Assembly: GCF_000194135.1 (NCBI RefSeq)
Contig: NC_015318.1
Coordinates: forward strand, 62,001 to 126,000
Reading direction: 5' to 3'
DNA length: 64,000 nt
Source: Hippea maritima DSM 10411
Lineage (GTDB): Bacteria; Campylobacterota_A; Desulfurellia; Desulfurellales; Hippeaceae
In this document: positions 7,257-15,608 of the stretch, in pieces
Layout of the letters: each line of letters begins with the position of its first letter
Position numbering within the stretch: the first letter of the stretch is position 1
Translations under genes and position numbers: made by a program
Notes under the pieces: generated by a model
The model's input: the letters and a program-made list of their open reading frames with translations, nothing else
Databases searched by the model: none
What the model was told of the DNA's origin: nothing

Positions 7257-7535
7257 GGATTAAATCCTTCTTTATTCTATTTTTTATAAATGTTTTCATA
7301 CTCCCAAAATTGCCGATATCTACTCTTTTTTAAGCGTGTCCTCCAAAAATTTCTTTGCTTCCATCAGTAGAAAGAAATCTTTTTTGGAGTCCTTAAGTAT
7401 CACAATATCCACATCGCTATTTTCGGTGTCTGTTCCCCTTGCAACGCTGCCGAATACTGCAAACTCCTCAATCCCATATCGCTCTTTTAAAATAGGCTTT
7501 AGCTCTCTTAACTTCTCTATGATCGATCTGTTCAT
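7249..7535 (-). pseudogene. MntA-like nucleotidyltransferase antitoxin, truncated by a frameshift at an A6 tract
   Basis: As it stands, translation gives 71 aa (7535-7320) with the nucleotidyltransferase motif GSVARGTDTENSDVDI (G-S-x10-D-x-D). The frame is lost at an A6 run (7331-7326). With seven A residues it continues as RVDIGNFGSMKTFIKNRIKK and ends IHV at TGA 7251-7249, overlapping the hepT start. The truncated form lacks the third catalytic Asp (in VDI). Either the antitoxin is dead while its toxin is intact, or slippage at the A-run supplies some full-length protein, or the base is a sequencing error. Confidence 0.72.
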
Positions 7536-7867
7536 TTTAAATCCTTCTTGAAGATTTGTTTTTTATCTTTTCAATTATACTATCTTTTTGCTGGAAAGTA
7601 AAAGGTTTGTGGGGGTGATAAGGTTGTAGAAGTTATAGAAGTTGTAGAGGTTGTAAGGGTTGTAGAGGTGGTTAGATGTTAGTTTTCTCATATTTTCTAA
7701 CAACGGCCGCCAGTATGATTGTTCTATTCAGTTTCTTCTTTTCTTATATAAAAAATCAATATAACTTTTTGGTATTCCTTTGCAAACATTTAGCATGTTT
7801 ATGTCCTTCAAGGCTTGTATTTAACTAATTTTTGTGGTAATTCATAAAAAACGCTTGTGGAGGTGTT
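7536..7867. other. 332-bp intergenic region before the cobalamin genes
   Basis: It holds a 9-bp tandem repeat (7623-7667) and otherwise A+T-rich sequence. I see no cobalamin riboswitch, tRNA or ORF. A weak promoter-like pair, TTGTAT-17-TAATTC, ends near 7850, shortly before cobT. It marks the boundary between the accessory region and the housekeeping region. Confidence 0.5.
7623..7667 (+). repeat. 9-bp tandem repeat, five units
   Basis: The consecutive units are GTTGTAGAA, GTTATAGAA, GTTGTAGAG, GTTGTAAGG and GTTGTAGAG, with a further degenerate unit on the right. The repeat is short and imperfect and is not in a gene. Copy number could vary between strains. Confidence 0.7.
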
Positions 7868-8941
7868 ATGGATATAAAAGATGTAATCAGCTCGATAGAG
7901 CCTGTGGATGAGGTGTTTTTCGATAAGGCAAAACAGAGAACATCAAACCTTATCATGCCTTTCAGGGCTGTTGGTATGTTAAACGATATATCTGAGAGGT
8001 TGTGCGCAATCCAGAGAAGCCTAAAGCCGGAGACGGATAAGAGGTGTGTGTTTGTAATGGCTTCAGATCACGGCGTTGTTGAGGAGGGGGTTAGCGCTTT
8101 TCCTCGGGTTGTTACATGCGAGATGATTAGGGCGTTTGTTGATGGTATCGCCACCATAAATGTCCTTGCAAGGCAGAATAACGCCAGGGTTGTTGTTTGC
8201 GATGTGGGAACGAAGTGTGATTTTGAAAGCCGGCAGCTAAGCGGGGAGAACGAATTTGTATCAAAAAAGGTAAGCTTGGGCAGTAAGAACTTTACAAAAA
8301 CAGCCGCAATGAGAAAGGATGAGGCTATCTTAAGCATTATGAGCGGTTTTGAGATTGCAAAAGAAAAGATAGAGGAATACAATTTAAACCTGATAGCCAC
8401 GGGTGATATGGGCATAGGCAACACAACGCCTTCAGCAGCTATTGCAAGTGTTATTTTAAACAGGGATCCGTCTGAGATTGCAGGAAGGGGCACAGGCATC
8501 GATGATAGGTCGTATAAAAACAAGATAGATGTAATCAGAAGAGGGATTCAGCTAAACAAACCAAACAGGAATGATGTGATCGATGTGCTTGCCAAAGTGG
8601 GCGGTTTTGAGATCGGTGCGATCGCAGGCGTTATGCTGGCTGCTGCTTTTAAGAAAATACCCGTTGTGGTTGATGGTTTTATATCCACAGCAGGTGCGCT
8701 TATTGCTTATGGGCTTAATCCAACCGTGGCTGATTACATGTTTGCCGGCCATCTATCGGAGGAGAATGGCCACAAGCTCATGCTTGAGCATCTCGGCCTG
8801 AACCCGATTTTAAGGCTGAATATGAGGCTTGGTGAGGGAACGGGTGCTGTATTGGCTATGCATATAATCGATGCTTCAGCGAGGGTTATAAAAGAGGTGG
8901 CAACATTTGAAGAGGCGGGGGTATCAGAATCGGAAAAATAG
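7868..8941 (+). CDS. cobT: nicotinate-nucleotide--dimethylbenzimidazole phosphoribosyltransferase CobT
   Basis: CobT makes alpha-ribazole 5'-phosphate, the lower-ligand precursor of cobalamin. At 357 aa it is family length. Signature segments are TGDMGIGNTTPSAAI (about 178-192), the GRGTGIDD loop and the C-terminal EGTGAVLAM with the catalytic Glu. It is the first gene of a tight five-gene cob cluster (cobT-cobS-cobD-cobQ-cbiB) for nucleotide-loop assembly and late corrin-ring steps. The start is supported by GGAGGTG 4 nt upstream of the ATG. Confidence 0.96.
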   Translation: MDIKDVISSIEPVDEVFFDKAKQRTSNLIMPFRAVGMLNDISERLCAIQRSLKPETDKRCVFVMASDHGVVEEGVSAFPRVVTCEMIRAFVDGIATINVLARQNNARVVVCDVGTKCDFESRQLSGENEFVSKKVSLGSKNFTKTAAMRKDEAILSIMSGFEIAKEKIEEYNLNLIATGDMGIGNTTPSAAIASVILNRDPSEIAGRGTGIDDRSYKNKIDVIRRGIQLNKPNRNDVIDVLAKVGGFEIGAIAGVMLAAAFKKIPVVVDGFISTAGALIAYGLNPTVADYMFAGHLSEENGHKLMLEHLGLNPILRLNMRLGEGTGAVLAMHIIDASARVIKEVATFEEAGVSESEK

Positions 8942-8961
8942 TAAACAGCTTTTTATCCTGT

Positions 8962-9639
8962 TTGAGCTTTTTAACCATAATACGCATAAACTCAGACTTT
9001 GATGCAAAGGGCTCTGTCAAGTTCTTTAGCGTTGTTGGTGGCTTAATAGGCCTTGGGCTTTACGGTTTAGGTTATATATCTGTCCCGTTTAGGGGCTTTC
9101 TGATGGTGTTTTATCTTGCCGTTATTACCGGCGGTTTGCACCTGGATGGGCTTGCCGATGCATCGGATGCTTTTTTCTCCCACAGAGATAAAGACGAGAT
9201 GCTCAGGATAATGAAGGATTCCAGAATAGGCACCTTTGGCGTATTGGCTTTATTTTTTGTTCTTTTGGGCAAATATTTGAGTTTTAATGCGATAAAGAAC
9301 CCTTTGTTTTTGGTCTTTATACCCATTTATGGCCGATTCATAGCTGTCTATTTGATGAAAAAACTGCCCTATGCAAGGGCTTCTGGCACAGCTAAAGACT
9401 TCTTTAAAAGGTTTGATCTGTGGGATTTCTTGGCTGGGTTTGTTTTCATTGCTTTGAGTTTTTTTCTGTTTAATCCCGCTGTTGTGGGTTTGATAACCGC
9501 ATGTTTCTTTTTGTGGGGTTTCTTTTTGTTTAGCTATTTTAAAAGAAAGATAGGCGGCATCACGGGGGATATGATAGGCTTTGCCATAGAAACCACAGAG
9601 CTTTTTATGCTTCTTTTAGGGGTTTTTTATGGCCTCTGA
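8962..9639 (+). CDS. cobS: adenosylcobinamide-GDP ribazoletransferase (cobalamin synthase) CobS
   Basis: This integral membrane enzyme joins adenosylcobinamide-GDP to alpha-ribazole, the last step of cobalamin assembly. Family motifs are visible: HLDGLADASDA, HRDKDEMLRIMKDSRIGTFG and several membrane helices. The start is doubtful. The first canonical start is TTG 8962, which has no Shine-Dalgarno and begins inside the hydrophobic segment FLTII. The open frame reaches back to 8911 with only ATC, ATA and GTA codons as possible initiators. Its 3' end overlaps the next gene by 11 bp. Confidence 0.9.
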   Translation: MSFLTIIRINSDFDAKGSVKFFSVVGGLIGLGLYGLGYISVPFRGFLMVFYLAVITGGLHLDGLADASDAFFSHRDKDEMLRIMKDSRIGTFGVLALFFVLLGKYLSFNAIKNPLFLVFIPIYGRFIAVYLMKKLPYARASGTAKDFFKRFDLWDFLAGFVFIALSFFLFNPAVVGLITACFFLWGFFLFSYFKRKIGGITGDMIGFAIETTELFMLLLGVFYGL

Positions 9640-10648
9640 ACACGGCGGCAATGTGTTTGAGCTTGCAAAAGAACTTAACACAACGCCTGATAAGATAGTT
9701 GATCTAAGCAGCAATGTTTTGGATGCAGATTTGGGCTGTATTGAACTAAAAAGCAGACTTCCCCAGGAGAGCCCGTATGAGCTTGAGCGTCTGATAGAAA
9801 AGAGGTTTAACCTTAAGCGGTTTAGTGTTCTAATTAATGCGGGCACATCCCAGTTTATCAAGGATATCTGCTGTGTTTTTAGGGATAAAAAGGGATTGGT
9901 TTTTGAGCCCACATATGTGGAGTATAGAAAGCAAAGCCTGAATTTTAACATAGACATAAAGCATGTTCTTGCAAAAGAGGAGGCAAACTTTGGGTTTGAA
10001 CTGGATAAAATAGATTTTAGCGGGTTTGAGTTAACTTTTATATGTAATCCCAACAATCCAACGGGTAATCTTCTCGAAAAATCAGACCTGTTGGGCATGA
10101 TAAAAGCCAATCCAAACACATTTTTTGTTATTGATGAGGCTTATATGGATTTTGATCGCGACAGAAACACGCTTTTGGGGTGTGAGTTTGATAATCTGTG
10201 TGTGTTGAGGTCGTTTTCCAAGCTGCACGGACTTGCAGGCTTAAGGATAGGTTGGCTTTACTCTCACAACGATGAACTTTTAAAAAAGCTTAAGAGCCTA
10301 AGGGCGCCCTGGAGTGTTTCTGAGGTTGCTATCCAGTTTGCAAGACTCTCCATTGAGACAGATTTTACAGACAGGATAGAAGAAGTAAAAAAGCTAAGGG
10401 ACTATCTAATAGCCAGATTAAGGGGATTCTCTCAAATCGTTGTTTTTGACAGTCATGCCAATTTTGTTCTGTTTAGACTTTTGGGTGCTGATCCTGTGGA
10501 TTTTTTCAACTATTTCAAAAAACACAGGCTGCTTTTGAGGAATTGCTCCAATTTTTACGGCCTTGATGGTAGTTTTTTCAGGGTTTCAATAAAGGATAGA
10601 AAGAGTATTGAGTTATTCTTGAGACTTGTTGAGGGTTATTTTGGATGA
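9629..10648 (+). CDS. cobD: threonine-phosphate decarboxylase (CobD/CobC-type aminotransferase)
   Basis: This 339-aa fold-type I PLP enzyme of the HisC-like group supplies (R)-1-amino-2-propanol phosphate for the cobinamide side chain. Visible features are the N-terminal HGGN and DLSSN, NPNNPTG in the cofactor-binding domain, the Asp in FVIDEAYMDF, the Schiff-base Lys in SFSKLHGLAGLR and the C-terminal RVSI segment. HisC (histidinol-phosphate aminotransferase) is the close alternative. The HGGN start and the setting between cobS and cobQ favour the cobalamin role. Confidence 0.88.
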   Translation: MASEHGGNVFELAKELNTTPDKIVDLSSNVLDADLGCIELKSRLPQESPYELERLIEKRFNLKRFSVLINAGTSQFIKDICCVFRDKKGLVFEPTYVEYRKQSLNFNIDIKHVLAKEEANFGFELDKIDFSGFELTFICNPNNPTGNLLEKSDLLGMIKANPNTFFVIDEAYMDFDRDRNTLLGCEFDNLCVLRSFSKLHGLAGLRIGWLYSHNDELLKKLKSLRAPWSVSEVAIQFARLSIETDFTDRIEEVKKLRDYLIARLRGFSQIVVFDSHANFVLFRLLGADPVDFFNYFKKHRLLLRNCSNFYGLDGSFFRVSIKDRKSIELFLRLVEGYFG

Positions 10649-12048
10649 AGAAGGCCATAATGTTTTGTGGCACGGCAAGTGGCGTGGGAAAAACGATAAT
10701 AACAGCCGGCTTTTGCAGACTTTTGTCCAATAAGGGGGTGAGTGTTGCTCCGTTTAAGGCTCAAAACATGTCCTTGAATAGCATAGCCCTACAGGAAGGC
10801 GGTGAGATCAGTGTTGCTCAGGCGCTTCAGGCCTTTGCTTGCAAGATAAAGCCCGATGTTAGGATGAATCCGATACTTTTAAAACCGGATAGCGGCAGGT
10901 CGTATCTTGTTAGATTGGGAAAACCGGTTGGTGTTTATTCCTATAAAGATTATTACAGGTTGAGCGTTGAAAACAAAAAAATAGCCTTTGAGGCCTTTGA
11001 TAGCTTAAAGGATGAATACGATCTTGTTGTGATTGAAGGTGCAGGCTCGCCGGCTGAGATAAACCTGTATGACCACGACTTTGTCAACATGCCGATGGCT
11101 GAGTATGCTAATGCTTTTGTTTTCATCGTGGGCGATATAGACAGAGGCGGCGTGTTTGCCTCGTTTAAGGGAACGGTTGAGCTTTTAAGACAGAAGCACA
11201 AGGAGTTGGTTAAGGGGTTTATTATAAATAAGTTCAGGGGCAGCTATGAGATACTAAAGCCGGCATTTGAGCTATTTAAAGATCATTGCAAAAAACCAAT
11301 TGTGGGTGTTGTGCCCTATCTTGATCTGAAGCTTGATGAGGAGGATTCCGTTTTTAAGCCATCAAGAGCAGACGGCAAGGTAAAGATCGGAGTGATTAGG
11401 CTGCCGCATATGTCCAATTTTAATGAGTTTGATATATTCAGATTTTTAGATGTGGGCTTAAAATTTGTAATAAAGCCGCAAGAGCTGGATAGCTGCGATC
11501 TGGTGATTTTGCCGGGAAGCAAGAATCCCATAGTTGACCTTGAGTTTTTGCTTGAGTCAGGGTTTGATGTTTATTTAAAAGGCATTTTGGGTGAAAAGCC
11601 CATTGTTGGTATATGTGGTGGATATCAACTTCTTGGTGAGAGCATTGATGGTAAAAAGGCGCTTGGTTTGTTGGGTGTTGAGACAGAGCTTTTGGAGGAT
11701 AAGGTTGTTGTATCTGCTGAATATGAAGGGACAGGTGATTTTGAAGGTAGGTTTTTGAGCGGTTATGAAATCCATCATGGCAGGACAAACTCAAAAGGAA
11801 AGCTAAAACAACTACTAAAGCAGAAAGACCTGCTTGTTTTTGATGAGGATAGGCTTGTTATAGGTACCTACCTGCACGGTATATTTAACAATAATGTGTT
11901 TTTGGAGTGGCTGTTTGACCTTTTGGGTAAGCACATAGAATTCAATGTTAATCTGTCTAAAGAGAAGGATGAGCAACTCAACAGGCTTTCTGAGGTGCTT
12001 GAGGAATCTTTGAATCTGGAGATTTTGCTTGATGGATTTGATCTGTGA
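10645..12048 (+). CDS. cobQ: cobyric acid synthase (CobQ/CbiP)
   Basis: This 467-aa glutamine amidotransferase amidates the b, d, e and g side chains of adenosylcobyrinic acid a,c-diamide. The N-terminal dethiobiotin-synthetase-like ATPase (MFCGTASGVGKTIITAGF) is followed by FKAQNMSLNS, DRGGVFASF and a C-terminal class-I GATase domain with nucleophile Cys in GICGGYQLLG and His in GTYLHGIF. Its ATGA start overlaps the cobD stop, and it overlaps cbiB downstream. Confidence 0.96.
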   Translation: MKKAIMFCGTASGVGKTIITAGFCRLLSNKGVSVAPFKAQNMSLNSIALQEGGEISVAQALQAFACKIKPDVRMNPILLKPDSGRSYLVRLGKPVGVYSYKDYYRLSVENKKIAFEAFDSLKDEYDLVVIEGAGSPAEINLYDHDFVNMPMAEYANAFVFIVGDIDRGGVFASFKGTVELLRQKHKELVKGFIINKFRGSYEILKPAFELFKDHCKKPIVGVVPYLDLKLDEEDSVFKPSRADGKVKIGVIRLPHMSNFNEFDIFRFLDVGLKFVIKPQELDSCDLVILPGSKNPIVDLEFLLESGFDVYLKGILGEKPIVGICGGYQLLGESIDGKKALGLLGVETELLEDKVVVSAEYEGTGDFEGRFLSGYEIHHGRTNSKGKLKQLLKQKDLLVFDEDRLVIGTYLHGIFNNNVFLEWLFDLLGKHIEFNVNLSKEKDEQLNRLSEVLEESLNLEILLDGFDL

Positions 12049-13021
12049 GCTTGTTTACTTCAATGGGATAGCCTTTTTTGTTGGGGTTGTTTTGGATTTT
12101 GTGTTTGGCGAGCCGCCAGTTGCCTTTCACCCTGTTGTCTGGATAGGAAGGCTTATAAGCCGTTTTGAGGGGTATTTTTATCGGTTTGAAAATAGACTCT
12201 TAGGCGGGGTTTTGTTTGTTTTTAGTGTTTTAGGTGTTGTTGTTCTTGTTGTCTGTGTGTTTTTGTATGTTTTTGCTGTATCTGGATTCTTTGGAAAACT
12301 GATTTATAGCATTGTCGCAAGTTATCTTGTTTTCTCATCCATCAGTATAAGATCCCTAAGCCAGCACGCCAAAAGGGTTTTGGATGCTTTGGAGGAGGCT
12401 GATTTGGATAGGGCTAAAAAACACCTGTTTTTGATTGTAAGCAGAGACACGCATGATATGAGGCAGGATAAGATCATAACTTCGACGGTTGAGTCTGTTT
12501 CTGAGAATTTCGTTGATGGTGTTTTGTCTCCTATGGTCTATTACGCAGCTTTTGGTATTTTAGGTGTTGCTTTTTTTAAAACCATAAGCACCTTTGATTC
12601 TATGATTGGTTATAAAAATGAAAGATACGAGTTTTTTGGCAGGTTTGCAGCCAGGTTTGATGATCTATTGAACTTTATACCAGCGCGGCTGAGCGTTGTG
12701 TTTATTGGTGTGGCAAGCCTTATTTTGGGCTTCAATTTCTTTGATACTATGCGTGTTTTTGCCAGATTCAGAAAAGCCCATTCAAGCCCAAACTCAGCGC
12801 ACCCTATGAGTGCATTTGCCGGAGCTTTGGATCTTAGATTGGGCGGTAAAACAAGTTATAGTGGTGTTATGGTGGATAAGCCCTATATCGGTGATTCTAA
12901 AAGAATACCGAAGGCTAATGATATAAAAAGAGCTATCCATTTATTCGAGGTTTCATCTTATTTGGCCTTTATGTTTTTTGGGTTTGTTTTTGTGAAGATA
13001 GTTGTTGGGTGTTTAGGCTAA
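12032..13021 (+). CDS. cbiB: adenosylcobinamide-phosphate synthase CbiB
   Basis: This polytopic membrane protein (about 329 aa) attaches aminopropanol phosphate to cobyric acid. Motifs include FGEPPVAFHPVVWIGRLI at the N-terminus, LIVSRDTHDM, ESVSENFVDGVLSP and SPNSAHPMSAFAGALD. The ATG at 12032 is preferred over the adjacent TTG at 12029; both overlap the cobQ end. It is the last gene of the cob cluster and directly uses the products of cobD and cobQ. Confidence 0.94.
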   Translation: MDLICELVYFNGIAFFVGVVLDFVFGEPPVAFHPVVWIGRLISRFEGYFYRFENRLLGGVLFVFSVLGVVVLVVCVFLYVFAVSGFFGKLIYSIVASYLVFSSISIRSLSQHAKRVLDALEEADLDRAKKHLFLIVSRDTHDMRQDKIITSTVESVSENFVDGVLSPMVYYAAFGILGVAFFKTISTFDSMIGYKNERYEFFGRFAARFDDLLNFIPARLSVVFIGVASLILGFNFFDTMRVFARFRKAHSSPNSAHPMSAFAGALDLRLGGKTSYSGVMVDKPYIGDSKRIPKANDIKRAIHLFEVSSYLAFMFFGFVFVKIVVGCLG

Positions 13022-13168
13022 ACTTGACGATTGTCTTTTAGCGGAAATGTGCTTATTTTTCCTTACTTTAGCGTTGAAATCGGCAAGGCCATTTGTTAAA
13101 ATGCCGACAACTCAACTCAAGGGGGAAGCTTTTCTTTTTTTATATGTAATTTTTATGGGGGTGTATTT

Positions 13169-15562
13169 ATGAAGCATGTGAAGTGGCTGGATGAAATTAG
13201 CGCCGATGATGTGCATATAGTCGGCGGAAAGAACGCATCGTTGGGCGAGATGATTAGAGAGCTTAAGGATGAGGGTGTTAATGTTCCTTACGGTTTTGCT
13301 CTAACGGCTCAATCTTATTGGTATTTAATCGATTCAAATAACCTAAGGGATAAGATCTATGAAGTTTTAAAGGATTTAGACACTCACGACATAAATGATT
13401 TGAGAGAGAGAACAAAAAAGGCCAGGGATTTAATCTTCAATGCCGAAATGCCGGATGATCTATATCAGGAGATAAAAGAGGCATATGAGAAACTAAGTGC
13501 ATATTACAACGAGAAAGAAAGCGATGTGGCCGTGAGGAGTTCTGCAACTGCAGAGGACCTACCTGATGCATCCTTTGCAGGACAGCAGGATACATACCTG
13601 AATGTTAAAGGTTTGGATGATGTTGTTCATTATGTAAAGAGCTGTTATGCGTCAATCTTTACAGAAAGAGCTACATCCTACAGGCACGATAAAAACTTTG
13701 ACCATTTCAAGGTTGGATTGTCTGTTTGTGTTCAGAAGATGGCAAGAAGCGACTTAGCAGCAAGTGGTGTTATGTTCTCCATAGACACAGAGAGTGGTTT
13801 TGATAAGGTTGTCGTAATAAATGCAAGCTATGGTTTGGGTGAAAATATCGTTGCCGGTAAGGTCAATCCGGATGAGTTTATCGTATTTAAACCAACATTG
13901 GCTGAAGGTTATAGCTCCATCATTAAAAAACAGCTTGGCTCTAAACTCACAAAGGCTGTTTATGATGAAAATGGTGGTATAAAGGATGTTGATACAACCG
14001 AAGAGGAAAGGTATAGATTTTCTATAACCGATGATGATGTTTTAACGCTGGCCAAGTGGGCTTTAAAGATAGAAAACCATTACTCAAAGAGAAACGGCAG
14101 ATACACGCCTATGGATATAGAGTGGGCAAAGGATGGAAAAACCGGCCAGCTGTTTGTTGTTCAGGCGCGCCCCGAGACCGTTCAATCTCAGAAAAACCTG
14201 AGCGTTCTTGAGACATATAAGCTTAAAGAGAAAAGTAATGTAATTGTTGAAGGTATAGCAGTGGGCAGCAAGATAGCCACAGGCGTTATAAATGTTATCG
14301 ATACGCCGGAGGATATGGATAAGTTTAAAGAGGGCGAGATCCTTGTAACCGATATGACCGACCCGGATTGGGAGCCTATCATGAAGAAGGCTGCCGCAAT
14401 TATTACAAACAGGGGCGGCAGAACATGCCATGCTGCTATTATCTCAAGGGAGCTTGGCGTTCCTGCTATTGTTGGATGCGGTGATGCAACAGAAAAGCTC
14501 TCAAGCGGCCAGGAGGTTACTGTATCCTGCGCGGAGGGTGAAATAGGTTATGTTTATGAAGGAAAGCTTGATTACGAAGTTGAGGTTTTGGATTTATCAA
14601 AGATAGAAAAGCCAAAAACCCAGATAAAGATGAATTTGGGTAATCCTGCGATAGCCTTCCAGACAGCCGGTATTCCAAATGATGGAATCGGCCTTGCAAG
14701 AATGGAGTTTATCATAAGCTCGTTTATTCAGGTTCATCCGCTTGCCTTGATCCACTTTGATGAGCTTGAGGATAAGAAGGCAAAAGAGGTGATAGCTGAG
14801 CTTACAAGGGGTTATGATAATAAACCACAATATTTCGTGGATAAGCTTGCAGAGGGCGTTGCTATGCTTGCAGCAAGCGTCTATCCAAACCAGATACTTG
14901 TCAGGATGAGCGATTTTAAGACCAACGAATACGCCAATCTCATCGGTGGTAAGGAGTTTGAGCCGGATGAAGAAAATCCGATGATCGGCTTTAGGGGTGC
15001 TTCTCGTTATTACTCAGATGCCTACAGGGAGGGGTTTGCCCTTGAGTGTAAGGCTATGAAGAAGGTTAGGGATGAGTTTGGCCTAACCAATGTGGCTCTT
15101 ATGATACCGTTCTGCAGAACGCCTGAGGAGGGTGAAAAGGTTATAGCAGAGATGAAGAAAAACGGGCTTGTTCAAGGTGAGAACGGGCTTGAGATATATG
15201 TGATGGCTGAGATCCCAAGCAATGTTATCTGCGCAGATGAATTTGCTGAAATCTTTGATGGTTTCTCCATAGGTTCAAATGACCTAACCCAGCTTACTTT
15301 GGGTATAGATAGGGATTCAGGTCTTGTTGCCCATCTGTTTGATGAGCGCCATATAGCCGTTAAGCGCATGATTCAGATGCTCATAGAGAAGGCTCACAAA
15401 CATGGCAAACCGGTCGGTATCTGCGGTCAGGGTCCAAGTGATTTTCCTGATTTTGCCGAATTCTTGGTTGAGCTTGGCATAGATTCGATGAGCTTGAATC
15501 CAGACAGTATTATGTCTACCATTGTGAACATAAAGAAGCTTGAGGAGAAATTAGGAAGATAA
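13169..15562 (+). CDS. ppsA: phosphoenolpyruvate synthase (pyruvate, water dikinase)
   Basis: This 797-aa enzyme converts pyruvate, ATP and water to PEP, AMP and phosphate, the entry to gluconeogenesis from acetate or pyruvate. Domains in order: an ATP-grasp domain (about 1-340, VGGKNASLGEM, SSATAEDLPDASFAGQ), a swivelling phospho-His domain with His421 in GGRTCHAAIISRELG, and a PEP-utilising barrel ending with NLMIP-like segments, GSNDLTQL and the catalytic Cys in GICGQGPSD. It stands alone between an upstream gap (13022-13168) and its own terminator. It fits the acetate permease at 21.7 kb and the malic enzyme at 32.9 kb. Confidence 0.97.
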   Translation: MKHVKWLDEISADDVHIVGGKNASLGEMIRELKDEGVNVPYGFALTAQSYWYLIDSNNLRDKIYEVLKDLDTHDINDLRERTKKARDLIFNAEMPDDLYQEIKEAYEKLSAYYNEKESDVAVRSSATAEDLPDASFAGQQDTYLNVKGLDDVVHYVKSCYASIFTERATSYRHDKNFDHFKVGLSVCVQKMARSDLAASGVMFSIDTESGFDKVVVINASYGLGENIVAGKVNPDEFIVFKPTLAEGYSSIIKKQLGSKLTKAVYDENGGIKDVDTTEEERYRFSITDDDVLTLAKWALKIENHYSKRNGRYTPMDIEWAKDGKTGQLFVVQARPETVQSQKNLSVLETYKLKEKSNVIVEGIAVGSKIATGVINVIDTPEDMDKFKEGEILVTDMTDPDWEPIMKKAAAIITNRGGRTCHAAIISRELGVPAIVGCGDATEKLSSGQEVTVSCAEGEIGYVYEGKLDYEVEVLDLSKIEKPKTQIKMNLGNPAIAFQTAGIPNDGIGLARMEFIISSFIQVHPLALIHFDELEDKKAKEVIAELTRGYDNKPQYFVDKLAEGVAMLAASVYPNQILVRMSDFKTNEYANLIGGKEFEPDEENPMIGFRGASRYYSDAYREGFALECKAMKKVRDEFGLTNVALMIPFCRTPEEGEKVIAEMKKNGLVQGENGLEIYVMAEIPSNVICADEFAEIFDGFSIGSNDLTQLTLGIDRDSGLVAHLFDERHIAVKRMIQMLIEKAHKHGKPVGICGQGPSDFPDFAEFLVELGIDSMSLNPDSIMSTIVNIKKLEEKLGR

Positions 15563-15567
15563 CCTGT

Positions 15568-15593
15568 GAGGGGCTTAAAAGCCCCTCTTTTTA
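15568..15593 (+). terminator. Rho-independent terminator of ppsA
   Basis: The stem GAGGGGCTT/AAGCCCCTC with a short AA loop is followed by TTTTT, 6 nt after the ppsA stop codon. Confidence 0.9.
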
Positions 15594-15608
15594 TTTGGGG
15601 TGAGAAAG

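Noticed and set aside
7680-7867. Possible cobalamin riboswitch before cobT
   Set aside because: I could not find the conserved B12-box sequence or a matching fold.
12953-13165. Promoter-like TTGACG and GTTTAGGCTAAAC hairpin before ppsA
   Set aside because: No -10 match at proper spacing and no T-run after the hairpin; too weak to list.
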